Shown here piece by piece: positions 10,867-21,406 of a stretch of DNA of 64,000 nucleotides (position 1 is its first letter; each line of letters opens with the position of its first letter). The stretch lies in NCBI GenBank assembly GCA_964017185.1, contig OZ024880.1, positions 31,958,329-32,022,328 on the forward strand. Direction: 5' to 3'. The notes under the pieces are model-generated. The model ran no database searches. It worked only from the letters and a program-made list of their open reading frames with translations, and had not been told where the DNA came from. The DNA is from Rugalucina vietnamica (Eukaryota; Mollusca; Bivalvia; Lucinida; Lucinidae). A program made the translations under genes and the position numbers.

Positions 10867-11100
10867 TGAGCATGTGGGTGAGAAAACCAACAATTTGGGT
10901 TCTCACCAGGTCTGACACAAACTGGGCTGTACAGTCACAGAAGATGGATAGAGCCTGGAAATTTTGGATTTAGAAAGAAGAGGAATTGTACTATCCTTGT
11001 AGCGAAAACAAAGGCGCTGATCAGCTTCGCAGTTACTGCGAAGCTGATCTGTGTCTTTGTTTTCGGCTATGCAGATTGTTGGCTTTCCAATGGGATGGCT
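10867..11100 (+). repeat. Family A MITE, copy 8
   Basis: Full length. The stem tip TTCGCAGTTACTGCGAA is a perfect palindrome of the TTCG class. It lies 230 bp beyond the donor of the large minus-strand exon, so it is intronic. Confidence 0.9.
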
Positions 11101-11333
11101 AATTTAGTAATCTTCAAGTACTGTTTGAATATTATTTTGCTTCAGATAGCTATTGTGCACGTCATCAGGGATGCAATTTCATCAACCAATTTTCTTCATA
11201 AACCAAGCTAATAGTGCATGCCCACTCTACACGAAAAGCACCTTGCAGTATATGTAATGTATATATAATATCACACACACACTGACATGCTGCTAGTTGT
11301 TCAAGCAAGCTCAAGCAACAAACATATATTAAC

Positions 11334-12347
11334 CTGGTTTTCTGTACTGTAGGGAAGATGGCGCTGTCTTTGGCCTGGAAGGTGATGGCGGTGCCTCTGG
11401 CTGTTTCCCAATGAGAGTCGGCTTCATTCTCGGCGGTTTGGGTATCACCACATTATCGTCCCAGGGAGGTAACTCTAGGGGCTTCTTCCCCCGTGAGACC
11501 TTTGGTGAACCTTGAGGTCTGGGTATGTGACCAAATTTATGCAGAGCTTTTTTCTCAGATTTTTTGTTGGGTTTGTCATGGTCATTTTCATCATTTCTAG
11601 GACTGCTGACTTCCTTTGTATCATCATGCATCTGTCCACGAGCTGGAGGGGACAGAGACCTCTCGGGGCTTCTTGACCTACGGGCATGCATAGGATCTGT
11701 ATGCGGAGCCCAATTTTCTGGGTCAATATAGTCCATATTTTGATCACGTTCTGGCAATAACATTTCTGAGCTTTCATCTGGTGTTCCCAGGTAATCCTCA
11801 CTAGGAATCTGACTAGAGTCAGGCGAGTACATCTGCTCACTACTGAGCAGGTCAGCTGAATCTCTCTCGACCTCTATCAGTGGTTGACCTGTTGACCTGT
11901 AGTAATGCTCCTCCTCCCCAACAGCCATTGGTTGTTGAGCCCCACCTCCAATGTCAATCAAGTTCTCCCCATCAGCCATTGGTTGACGTCGCTGAGCCCC
12001 ACCCCCAATGTCAATCAAGTTATTTTTATCTTCCTCATCACTGTCAGTCGCATACTCCATTTGAGCTGAGCTCTGAAAAGTTCCCCCGTAATCATTCTGC
12101 TGGTAGCCTATGAATTCCCTTTCACTCATTTTTCTTCCTAACCCAGAGTCGACCTGCTTGCTTTGAACTTTAACTAAATCATCAGTTTGCCCTGTGTATG
12201 GATCAACTGACGTAGAATCAAGTCCATTGGTTATCTGATCTTGTTGGAGATCACCTAGAAGATCTACAGTTTGTGGTGCATTATGGGTATCCAGGGGACT
12301 TCCTGGGGAATAGGGGTCAAATTCTGTTGTGGTTGTTATGTTGTTAT
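11334..12347 (-). CDS. Large exon of unidentified acidic, proline-rich protein (exon 3 of those found)
   Basis: A 1014-bp exon is bounded on the minus strand by acceptor CTGTTTTTCCTAG and donor GTTAATA. It is open throughout, giving 337 full codons with two bases at the start and one at the end. The protein is acidic and low in hydrophobic residues. It contains EFDPYSPGSPLD, LLGDL, two copies of NLIDIGGGAQ, an RRSRSPERSLSPPAR stretch and a basic, proline-rich C-terminal part with LELPPWDDN and PSPSRPKTAPSS. No folded domain is visible, so it is probably disordered scaffold-type sequence. I do not recognise the family. Coding status is well supported by length, splice sites and phase match with three neighbouring exons. 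An internal Met at about 12129 would give 266 residues, but the frame is open upstream to the acceptor. Confidence 0.75.
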
Positions 12348-12375
12348 CTAGGAAAAACAGAAACTATTACATACT

Positions 12376-13377
12376 AGAAAAAGTGCCTTGAGAGGCACGT
12401 ATACCCCCGGCTGGTGGTCACCCAGTCCTCCTTCTCCCTCCCACAACCACCCAGCACATGTACACCCCTGACATTGAATCACAAATCCCGAACAAAAGAC
12501 AGTACCCTTATCAAATACTTTATAGAAGTGTGCATCCTAAAGCACTTTGACCACAGACATGAGGGAGTGTAGTTTTTAGAGTGACATATCTTCTTTAGAG
12601 CTGTACACAGAGCTGACTTGTGTACTCCATCTAGAACTTAATCACGGACATTGAGGGTCAGGTCCTCAGTCCTAGATGGAAAATGATTGGCTCATGAGAT
12701 ATACCCCACTAGAGAAACTTTAACCAAAACTTTGAAGCAAATTAAAGGTGACCTAGATTTTGAACTCTAGCCCCACCCCCGGGCATGGACCCTGGGGTCC
12801 AAAATCATAGAAACAAAGCTAACCCTATAGGGTACCTATAGTCCAAATATGAATGGTTTCTGATATATAGTTCATGAGATATACACCAATAGAGAAACTT
12901 TAACCAAAACTTTGACGCAAATTAAAGGTGACCTAGATTTTGAACTCTAGCCCCACCCCCGTGCATGGACCCTGGGGTCCAAACTCATAGAAACAAAGCC
13001 AACCCTATAGGGTACCTATATTCCAAATATGAATGGTTTCTGATATATAGTTCATGAGATATACACCAATAGAGAAACTTTAACCAAAACTTTGACGCAA
13101 ATTAAAGGTGACCTAGATTTTGAACTCTAGCCCCACCCCCGGGCATGGACCCTGGGGTCCATACTCATAGAAACAAAGCCAACCCTATAGGGTACCTATA
13201 GTCCAAATATGAATGGTTTCTGATATTTAGTTCATGAGATATACACCAGCAGAGAAACTTTAACCAAAACTTTGACATTTTAACTGAACTAACGAACCAA
13301 CGAACTAACGAACATACGAACGGACGAACGGAAAAGCGAAAACTATATACCCGTCGGCATAAATGCCGGGGGTATAA
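12376..13377. repeat. Family D element with 180-bp internal tandem units, copy 1
   Basis: The left end GTATACCCCCGGC is the inverse of the right end GCCGGGGGTATA. The interior carries three to four units of exactly 180 bp (TTCATGAGATATACACCA... to ...GTACCTATAGTCCAAAT). The right part has CGAACTAACGAACATACGAA repeats. A second copy lies at 57.1-58.4 kb. It sits just upstream (minus-strand sense) of the large exon. Confidence 0.85.
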
Positions 13378-13712
13378 TTATTTAGACGAGTGGATCATTG
13401 GTCGAGTATTGCATATTGGTCATCCAAGACCACTAACTTAAGTCCAGTGCTATATTGCTGCTGAAATCAATGGAAACCAACTTTGACATCAAAATTGATT
13501 ATGAACATTCAATGAATCAAGACCGGGCTTTGCATGTCTGCATTATTTTTGACCACAGGCAGGCTTAAAGTAAATACAAGTACAGTAATACTCAGTTTCA
13601 TATTGCTGTAAAGCTGTTCCAGCTTCATTTTCAATTTTGATATATAACAGATACATATGAAACAAAAATATACTTGTATTAATGCTGCTGAAACAGACTT
13701 ACATATATGACT

Positions 13713-13947
13713 GAGCCACTGCATAAGAAAAACCAACAAAATGCATTGGCGAAAATAAAGACGCAGATCAGCTGTGCAGTAACTTCATAGCTGATCAGCG
13801 CCTTTGTTTTCGCTATACGGATAGTACAATTCCTCTTCTACTTAAATCCAAAATTTCCAGCCTCTAACCATCTTCTGTAGCTGCACAGGCCAGTTTGTGT
13901 CAGACCTGGTCGGAACCCAAATTGGTTTTCTCATCACGCACAGGCTC
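13713..13947 (-). repeat. Family A MITE, copy 9
   Basis: Full length with the ending CACAGGCTC. The stem tip TGTGCAGTAACTTCATA is partly mismatched. Confidence 0.9.
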
Positions 13948-14230
13948 ATAATTATGTCATCTGAACACTGAAATGTAATGGAATAAAACTCATACAAACA
14001 TGACTTAGGCAATCAGGTATTGTAAACCAACTATTTTGGTAAACCATTTATTTTCCCTTTTTTCACCACAAAAATATACCTTTCAAAAATAAATAAATTT
14101 TCAGAAGGAAAAACATGAGCATTATTTACATAGATTTTGCACTGTCCACATGAAAAAAAATCAATGTAAAATTGTCAAGAAAGACAACTTGACATGCTAA
14201 ATTCAATAGATGTGAAAAATGGTGGTTTAC

Positions 14231-14271
14231 AGGATTCCCTCAATCTGGCTAAATGTACATTTGATCTGTAA
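14231..14271 (-). CDS. Candidate microexon joining exons at 15834 and 11334
   Basis: Between acceptor CTTTCTGCCAG and donor GTAAACC on the minus strand lie 41 bp. The exon takes the two bases AG left by the exon at 15834-15951, reads S, then YRSNVHLARLRES, and leaves one T that completes the first codon of the large exon. Without such an exon those two do not join in phase. Short length makes this tentative. Confidence 0.35.
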
Positions 14272-14311
14272 CTGGCAGAAAGCATTTTTGTAGGCAGAAC
14301 AAGTAATATTT

Positions 14312-14545
14312 GAGCCGTCCCGTGGGAAAACCAACAATGTGGTTTCCGAACACGTCTGACACAAACCGGCCTGTGCAGTCTTAGAAGATGGCTAGAGGCT
14401 TGAAATTTTGGATTTAGAAAGAAGAGGAATTGTACTATCCGTGTAGCGAAAACAAAGGCGCTGATCAGCTTCGCGGTTACCGCGAAGCTGATCTGCGCCT
14501 TTGTTTTCGCATATGCAGATTGTTGGTTGTCTCATGAGGCGGCTC
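14312..14545 (+). repeat. Family A MITE, copy 10
   Basis: A very well kept copy with stem tip TTCGCGGTTACCGCGAA, a third fully palindromic tip sequence. ATTT lies outside both ends. Confidence 0.92.
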
Positions 14546-14641
14546 ATTTATAAAGACATTGGATAGAACTAACTTAACTGGGTATTTAATGCTCTAACAA
14601 GCCTGCCACCCTGCACTTAGAAGCAGAATAATTATATATTT

Positions 14642-14885
14642 GAGCAATCGGATGAGAAAACCAACAATCTGGGTTTCCGACCAGGTCTGACACAAACTCA
14701 GTTGTACAAGCACAGTATATAGCTAGAGGCTGGAAATTCTTTGTATTTAGAAAGTAGAGGAATCATACTATCAGTATAGCAAAAACAAAGGCACTGATCA
14801 GCTTAGCAGTTACTGCGATTCTGCGAAGCTGATCTGCACCTTTGTTTTTGCATATGCAAAATGTTGGTTTTTTCACGACTGACTC
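14642..14885 (+). repeat. Family A MITE, copy 11
   Basis: The copy is diverged. The tip is asymmetric, with TTAGCAGTTACTGCGA on one side and an extra TTCTGCGAAG on the other. It lies about 100 bp from copy 10. Confidence 0.85.
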
Positions 14886-15189
14886 ATATATTTGCATTTC
14901 TAAGTGTACATGTTTAAATTAAATATCACAAAAAAAAATAACACGTAATAACTATGAATGTTGATAAATAATTATTATAAGTTTTAGGAGTGTAGAGGAC
15001 ATGTAGAGATAAATTTAGCTCCCCTAAACATGCTAAACAACTTTAAAATTTTGCTTAGAAATGGGATATTTTGCTTTTCATTCATGAAAGCTGGAACCAT
15101 GTATCATGTGAAAACCATTTTTTTTTTTTTTTTTTTTTTTTATAAATTTAAAAACAAAGGTGAAGTCCATCTGTGGTGCTATCAATGCA
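14886..15189. other. Gene-free stretch with T-run
   Basis: AT-rich sequence with a T-run of about 24 bp at 15117-15140. The short open frame across it is not credible. Confidence 0.5.
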
Positions 15190-15432
15190 GGCCCCGAGGT
15201 TCTAAAACTTTTTTCATGCTCAGCTCAGCCGAGACAAAAATTTATTCTGCTCATAAATGTTAAAATGCCAACAATTGTTGGCATTTTAACATTTATTAGC
15301 AGGATAAATAAATGGCTTTTGTGATATAGTCTTGAAATTCCCACTGATTTTCACTAGTTCAATATTTATGAGGAATTGAAATTTCATGCTCAGCTGAGTT
15401 GAGCATGAAAATAGCTTCATAACCCCGTGGCC
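15190..15432. repeat. Family B palindromic MITE, copy 2
   Basis: The ends GGCCCCGAGGTTCTAAAAC and the inverse of CATAACCCCGTGGCC match. Inner arms CATGCTCAGCTCAGC and GCTGAGTTGAGCATG follow. A central hairpin is built on TGCCAACAATTGTTGGCA. Confidence 0.85.
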
Positions 15433-15489
15433 AAGACTAACCACAAGCCTGATCACCAACTTTGTTTAATGCAATACCACATTCTTTGT

Positions 15490-15690
15490 TTGTATTGAGG
15501 TTTAACATCCCAGTCAACAATTTTTCAGTCATGTCGAGACAGACCCAACACTTCCTGGGTACTTATCAGTTCTGTGGAGAGTAAATGTGTCATGCTAAAG
15601 GACACAACATAATTATGTTGATCCAATCTATGACCTGTTGGTTTGGAGTATGATGTTCCACCACCAGACCACCGGTCCCCCCACCACCCA
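15490..15690 (-). mobile_element. tRNA-headed SINE (family S1), second copy
   Basis: The minus strand starts near 15690 with GGTCTGGTGGTGGAACATC and a B-box-like GGTCATAGATTGGATC. It ends in GACTGGGATGTTAAACCTC next to AATACAAACAAA. The head is more diverged than the 6-kb copy. Confidence 0.65.
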
Positions 15691-15833
15691 TAATATTGTA
15701 ATATCACAATCCCTCTGCTTTTTAAAACCTAATATCAAACCTCTCATGGCTGTGTAGCCACTAATATTACAACTTGTAAAAAAGACAAAGTCAGGTTTTC
15801 TCATGAGACAGCTCACTGGAACAATTACCATAC

Positions 15834-15951
15834 CTTGGATAGTGAGATTTTCTAGTTTCTCTGTAGCTGGATCTGACATGACCAGAGTTAACGGAATAAT
15901 ACACTTCTTCTACACTTGCAGCACTACCAACAACTGTTCTGTCACTGTTAC
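15834..15951 (-). CDS. Exon of unidentified acidic protein gene (exon 1 of those found)
   Basis: The minus strand shows acceptor TTAAACAG and donor GTATGGT around 118 bp. It reads NSDRTVVGSAASVEEVYYSV followed by NSGHVRSSYRETRKSHYP and two spare bases. The tyrosine/serine-rich, polar sequence agrees with the large exon in style. It ends in phase 2, so an intermediate exon is needed before 12347 (see 14231-14271). Upstream exons were not found. A second AG seven bases further in is an alternative acceptor. Confidence 0.55.
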
Positions 15952-16168
15952 CTGTTTAACAAAAGCAAACATCTATAAATTTACATACACTGAAAGAAAG
16001 TTATAAGAGGCCACTTTTCAAACTCATGTTTTGCTCAGTGATTTTTAGAATTGCGTGATTTTTTGCCAAAAGATGTGTCTGATAAATGACTTCGGTTGTA
16101 AAGTGTTTAGAAATAATTTTCTTTCATTAAATGCATTTTTGGGGCAAAAGTGCAAAAATCAATGTTTT

Positions 16169-16170
16169 TG

Positions 16171-16201
<31 letters not shown>

Positions 16202-16433
16202 GATTCAGTTTTACGTCCCTTTCAAGCTTTTTCACTCATATCGAGACGGATCAATCGGTAGGTGGGGCGAAAACCGGAGTACCCGGGGAAAAACCACCTG
16301 ACACACCCGCAAGCAGAACTTGGCTTGTCCCACATGTGCCCCGAGCGAGGCGCGAACCCACATCGGTGAGATGATCGAATGATCAAGAGCACTGAAGTCA
16401 GCGACCTTAACCACTCGGCCACGGGGGCCGCCT
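16169..16433 (-). mobile_element. SINE with Ser/Leu-like tRNA head (family S2)
   Basis: On the minus strand the head GGCCCCCGTGGCCGAGTGG and box B GTGGGTTCGCGCC are followed by a conserved body (GCCAAGTTCTGCTTGCGGGT). The tail GGGACGTAAAACTGAATCA runs into a long A-tract (the T-run at 16169-16200). A relative lies on the plus strand at 23.1 kb. Layout resembles V-SINE/RUDI-type molluscan SINEs, which I cannot confirm here. Confidence 0.8.
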
Positions 16434-17121
16434 GAATAAAAATTGGTGAAAGCACAACATTTATTGAAATGAGGAATGGATGGCATCAAAGGGACCCTTC
16501 TGGCTTGGAAAAACAGCAAACATTCGAATTTTCTACACTGGAAGGTTTTATAAGCATTTTTTTTAAAATCACTATTTTCGAGATTTTTTGAAAATTAACT
16601 GGTGAGCCTCTTAAACATGTCAGCTCCAGTTAAAGTCACTTGATGATATCTGAACAGGAGAGATATGCCTTGAAAGAACTTTATTAGTTGATCTACTAGG
16701 ACAAACATGTCACGACTACCGCACACTTCCGGTTTCAATGCCAAATTTTTAACAAACAAAATAACAAACTTAAATGGCGATTTTTCAAATTTTCAAACTT
16801 TATCAGAGTTGTGTATTGAACATAAATAATCGCTGAAAATTTCAGTGCTGTGCTGCTGACAATAAAGCATTCGGAGTAGAACAAAGTTTGTATGCACATT
16901 GCATACATAAAGTAGAATTCCTGGTATTCATGTTGCTTTCTTCTTGCATTTACAAAACAGAAACATTAATTCTTATTGCATCAACACATTTAACATGATT
17001 GTATCTTACATCATGACAGTCAATAACACTTTCAAACAAATTAAAATGTAAAACATAACGTCTGAATATGATATTTAATTCAATGTTAATAAATGAGGGT
17101 GCCGTTACTCATGCTGCGTCT
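16434..17121. other. Gene-free stretch
   Basis: No gene, repeat boundary or RNA is recognised between the SINE and the foldback-like element. Confidence 0.5.
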
Positions 17122-17709
17122 GCGCGAGATGGTATCCGGACAAAATCCCCCCCGGACAGAATCCCCCCCACTCTTTTTTGTTGACGAGGACAAAATCCCC
17201 CCCCAGTATATCTTGCAAATAGGACAGAATCCCCCCCCCCACACACACTTCCCAGACAGAATCTACATGTACTTCTATAATTGAGCAATCTTTAATATAG
17301 TTGACTATAATAAGTGGTGATTAGAGAAAATTAAATATGAGAATTTAGTTATTTTCAATACTTTTTATTATAACTTAGTTAATTACTCAATTATAGAAGT
17401 TTGTCTCACCTCATTATTGCTATTAGGTGTAATTATGGCATATTCAGATGCAGCTTTCTTAATTAAATAAAAAAACAAACAAAATAATTACCCGGTCATT
17501 AGCATATAATGAATAAAGACACTCTAATTTGATGCACAAATAGTTGACATTTAGTTTTAATTGTTACAATTTGATTATGGAGATTCTGTCTGGGAGGGGG
17601 GATTCTGTCCTATTTGCAAGATATACTGGGGGGATTCTGTCCTAGTCAACAAAAAAGATTGGGGGGGATTCTGTCCGGGGGGGATTTTGTCCTACACTCG
17701 CGCGAGATG
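17122..17709. mobile_element. Foldback/Mutator-like element with GGACAGAATCCCCCC arms
   Basis: Both arms of about 125 bp are made of repeated GGACAAAATCCCCCC and GGACAGAATCCCCCC units in opposite orientation. The 10-bp sequence GCGCGAGATG flanks the element (17122-17131 and 17700-17709) and looks like a target duplication. Long inverted arms and a 9-10 bp duplication suggest a Mutator-like or foldback class. The interior is AT-rich and non-coding. Confidence 0.85.
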
Positions 17710-18015
17710 TATCACACATTTTTGAATACAGCAACTCACAGAGCCACTGCAAGACATTGGTTTATTCATATGATCGACATAAAGTTTGATTAATCGTACT
17801 TTACTTTCTAAACTAGAAGAAAAAATATGCGTATGGTGGCCTTTTATAACTTTCTTTCAGTGTACATGTATGACATTGTTCATGCAAATGAAAAATAAAC
17901 AAAATTTTTGTGGGGACTTTGACTTCACCCAGCAACCTATTGATATTGCTTAATCCACAAAGGTGCATACCATATTCATTGTTGACTGTTACTTGCAAGG
18001 AGAAAAGAAACTAGG

Positions 18016-18421
18016 GTAAGGCCACATTTAAAATTATTTCTGTTTGCCCTCTCCCTACCCTGTCTAGAAAAGCTGGGTAGGTAGGTAGGCTTATTTTTTA
18101 TTTTTATGAAATCTTGTATTTTTGCGTTATTTTTGGTCAAAGGAATTAGCTACAATTTTGTCAAAGCTACTCACAATAACAGTTGCATTTTATGTTTTGT
18201 AGTGCTTGAACATAAGAAGTTAAGAACAAAATATCCAATTGGTGAGTAGGGTCATGGTTTAAATGAAAACACATTACTTTCTAAGGAAAACAATTTATCT
18301 TGACAGAAAAATTTAAAAAAAAAATCTGCAGAAAGGGCAATAAAATTTTTTGAGTAGGCCCCTTTTTGGGTGAGTAGGTAGGGAGAGGGCAAACAAACAA
18401 ATTTTTATTTTTGGCCTAAGT
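18016..18421. repeat. MITE with GTTTGCCCTCTCCCTACC inverted repeats
   Basis: The left end TAAGGCCACATTT...TTTGCCCTCTCCCTACC and the right end GGTAGGGAGAGGGCAAA...TTTTTGGCCTAA are imperfect inverted repeats of about 45 bp. The interior is AT-rich and non-coding. Confidence 0.7.
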
Positions 18422-18742
18422 ACGAAGTGCCAAGAAAGGAAGACACTGATACCATTTTTAACGTCTTTGGTATGGCACAGTACAGACTCGAACCTGCAAC
18501 ACCTTACTCCCAAAGCAGGGGTGAGGCTATAGTTATCGGAGTTATCGGCGGAGTTATCGGCACGACCGTCGTGCAGATGCCGCTTATCTGCACAACAGTC
18601 GTGCAAGCATTTGGGCTAATTTTTACAGGAGTTTTGAGCTAGTGGGACAGGAGTTTCAGAAGGAACTACCAAGCTTGCCATAGTTATCATAATGCTATCA
18701 GTGCAGGGACAATGAAAAGAATGACAAACACAAATCTGACAG
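18422..18742. other. Segment upstream of the LINE frame
   Basis: This may be the LINE 5' untranslated part. It contains tandem GTTATCGG units at 18533-18562 and a minus-strand box-B-like GGTTCGAGTCTG at about 18484-18495. The exact 5' end of the LINE cannot be fixed without another copy. Confidence 0.4.
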
Positions 18743-21406
18743 ATGGCTCACGTACCACACTTTTGCAGTGTCTCTATTCTAAGGGCTAGTCTCAGGTTTA
18801 AAGATCACCGCTCTGGTAAGCTCATTCATTTATACATTTTTACTCTTCTGATAAGTAACTCCTGGGACACCGAAACAAATCCTGGTCCAGAATCCCTTAT
18901 TGACAATTCTCACTTTCCGTGTGGACTGTGTGATGTCAGTGTTGGATGGGATGACCGCGGGATTTGTTGCGACTCATGCAACATCTGGTACCATATAGAC
19001 TGTCAAGGCATGACTTCAACTATGTATGGGATTTACAATAAATCACTTAGCAAAAGTATAGCATGGGAATGCATACGTTGTGGAATGCCAAACTTTTCCA
19101 CTTCGTTGTTTGACACTACAGCTTCTCTTGAGATATCCAACAGATTTGAGTCCCTTTCGTCCCTGTCCGAGCCTGACAGTCCGATACCAGACAATATTGG
19201 CCCCCCCAATGCAGCTTCTTCGCCTATTGTGCAAACAAAAGAAGCAAAACCCAGGACCAAAAGGGCGGTCCTGAACCACCCCTTGAGAATTTTGATCATG
19301 AATTGTCAGTCAATTAAAAATAAAAAGGCTGAAATTCACACTGTCATAGAATCGGCTAAACCTGACATCATATTGGGGAATGAGTCATGGTTAACCCCAG
19401 ACATTAAAAACTCAGAGATTTTTCCAGATTCCTTTGATGCTATCCGGAAAGACAGAGCTAGTGATGCGCATGGTGGTGTCTTCATTGCTTTTAGGCGTGA
19501 TCTTCTCTGTACTGAAGCTCCGGAATTGGACACCAAGTGCGAAATAATTTGGTGTAAGTTGAACATTATTGGATGTAGGACTTTGTACCTTGGATCATTC
19601 TATCGTCCCCCTAGGTTCCCAACTCAGGAGCTTGAACTGAAATATCTTGAGGATTTTAATACTTCACTTTCTCGGATTATGTCAAATAAAAATGCCCATG
19701 TTCTTGTAGGCGGAGACTTCAATTGTGGTGATATTGAGTGGAGCACAATGCAGGTACCCGAGGGGGTCCCAAAGAGGCCAGTTCAGACTAAACTTGTGGA
19801 GATAATACAGGATCACTGCCTCTCCCAAATGGTAAATATACACACCCGAGAAGACAAGACCCTTGATTTACTCTTCACTAACTCGCCATCCCCAATTAAC
19901 CGTGTTAAAGGGATGCCCCCGATCGGCAAAGCAGATCATGACATTGTCTATATTGAATATGACATAAAGGCTAAACGGATTCAGCAGGCCCCGCGTAAGA
20001 TCTTCCTATATAAACGAGCGGATATGGACGGTCTCCATGACCATCTAGCGCGCTATAGGGATTCGTTCCTTTCAACTGACCATAGTCAGGTGTCAGTCAA
20101 TGACATGTGGGTCAGTTTTAAGTCGGAGGTTCTCTCGGCTATTGAAAGGTTTATTCCATCAAAAATGACCAAGACAAAATATAGCTTACCATGGATCGAT
20201 AGCTCGATCAAACGCTTGATAAGGAAACGTGATAAACTTTACTTTCGTGCTCGCAAGTCAAGCAGCCCTGACATTAAGAACCATTACAAACGGTTCAGAG
20301 CACATGTTCAAAAGAGCATTAGAGATGCATATTGGAAGCATATTACCAATATCTTCTCCTTTGAAAATGATAACCCTGATCCCAATTGTCCCCGAAAAAA
20401 TGAAAAGGCAAAAAAGTTTTGGTCATTTGTCAAGTCCCTAAAGAAAGACGCGTCTGGGATCAATACTCTTAGAGAAAATGGTATCTTGAAGACTGACACT
20501 TTGGATAAGGCTAATATTTGTAATAGGCAGTTTCAGTCAGCCTTCACTCGCGAATCAGATGATGAAATCCCCTCCAAAGGCACAAGTCCTTTCACCGCTA
20601 TGGGTGAAATTACAGTTGACCCCAATGGGGTCATTAAACTGTTGAATAACTTGAATATACATAAGGCGCCTGGGCCAGATGGCCTGAGTGCTAGGGTGTT
20701 GAAGGAATGTAGTTCTGAAATTGCTCCTGTACTGACCTATATCTTCAATGAGTCGCTTGCTCAGGGTGCTGTACCAGACGATTGGCGACAGGCAAATGTA
20801 GCCCCGGTATTTAAGAAAGGTGAGAAATACGATGCAGCTAATTATCGACCGGTGTCGCTTACTTGTATCTGTTGCAAAACTCTAGAGCATATAATAGTCA
20901 GCAACATAAACAAACACTTGGCTCTTGAAAACATTCTTGCTGACTGTCAGCATGGGTTCCGAAGTCAAAGGTCTTGCGAAACCCAGTTAGTTCAGTTTTA
21001 TCATGATTTGGTTAGTAATCTGGACCGAGCAGTGGGTCGTGGCCACAGGCAGACGGATGTGATTGTCATGGATTTCGCTAAGGCCTTTGACAAGGTCCCA
21101 CATAAAAGGTTATTATACAAACTTGACTTCTACGGGATTAGAGGATCTACACATAAGTGGATCGACTCGTGGCTCTCTGAGCGCTCTCAAAAAGTGGTAT
21201 TAGATGGCCGTGCCTCAGACCCAGTCCCGGTTCTTTCTGGTGTCCCACAAGGATCGGTCTTAGGACCGGTCCTATTTCTTATTTTCATTAATGATCTTCC
21301 TGACAACATCAGGTCATCTGTTCGGCTAGCCTATTTGCTGATGATTGTGTTTTATACAGAAATGTCAAGTCACCATTGGATTGTCAAATTTTACAAGATG
21401 ACCTGA
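18743..21406 (+). CDS. LINE polyprotein, N-terminal part (2A-like, PHD, endonuclease, reverse transcriptase)
   Basis: The 887-residue frame starts with a hydrophobic lead and the motif DTETNPGP (residues 42-49), matching the 2A ribosome-skipping consensus D-x-E-x-N-P-G-P. A PHD finger follows with C60, C63, C76, C79, H84, C87, C110 and C113. The endonuclease shows N187, E214 in NESWL, GGDFN (about 325) and ADHD (about 402). The reverse transcriptase shows KAPGPDG (about 641), NYRPVSL (about 700), DFAKAFD (about 776) and GVPQGSVLGP (about 832). The frame then departs just before the catalytic FADD box, which lies in another frame near 21341, as if one T were missing. The element is therefore disabled by one frameshift. 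Confidence 0.9.
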   Translation: MAHVPHFCSVSILRASLRFKDHRSGKLIHLYIFTLLISNSWDTETNPGPESLIDNSHFPCGLCDVSVGWDDRGICCDSCNIWYHIDCQGMTSTMYGIYNKSLSKSIAWECIRCGMPNFSTSLFDTTASLEISNRFESLSSLSEPDSPIPDNIGPPNAASSPIVQTKEAKPRTKRAVLNHPLRILIMNCQSIKNKKAEIHTVIESAKPDIILGNESWLTPDIKNSEIFPDSFDAIRKDRASDAHGGVFIAFRRDLLCTEAPELDTKCEIIWCKLNIIGCRTLYLGSFYRPPRFPTQELELKYLEDFNTSLSRIMSNKNAHVLVGGDFNCGDIEWSTMQVPEGVPKRPVQTKLVEIIQDHCLSQMVNIHTREDKTLDLLFTNSPSPINRVKGMPPIGKADHDIVYIEYDIKAKRIQQAPRKIFLYKRADMDGLHDHLARYRDSFLSTDHSQVSVNDMWVSFKSEVLSAIERFIPSKMTKTKYSLPWIDSSIKRLIRKRDKLYFRARKSSSPDIKNHYKRFRAHVQKSIRDAYWKHITNIFSFENDNPDPNCPRKNEKAKKFWSFVKSLKKDASGINTLRENGILKTDTLDKANICNRQFQSAFTRESDDEIPSKGTSPFTAMGEITVDPNGVIKLLNNLNIHKAPGPDGLSARVLKECSSEIAPVLTYIFNESLAQGAVPDDWRQANVAPVFKKGEKYDAANYRPVSLTCICCKTLEHIIVSNINKHLALENILADCQHGFRSQRSCETQLVQFYHDLVSNLDRAVGRGHRQTDVIVMDFAKAFDKVPHKRLLYKLDFYGIRGSTHKWIDSWLSERSQKVVLDGRASDPVPVLSGVPQGSVLGPVLFLIFINDLPDNIRSSVRLAYLLMIVFYTEMSSHHWIVKFYKMT
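18866..18889 (+). other. 2A-like ribosome-skipping motif
   Basis: Codons 42-49 read DTETNPGP, preceded by a hydrophobic run (LYIFTLLISNSW). Known 2A peptides skip the bond between the final Gly and Pro. 2A-like peptides are known in some non-LTR retrotransposons of marine invertebrates. The residue before D is W rather than the usual G, so activity is uncertain. Confidence 0.65.
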
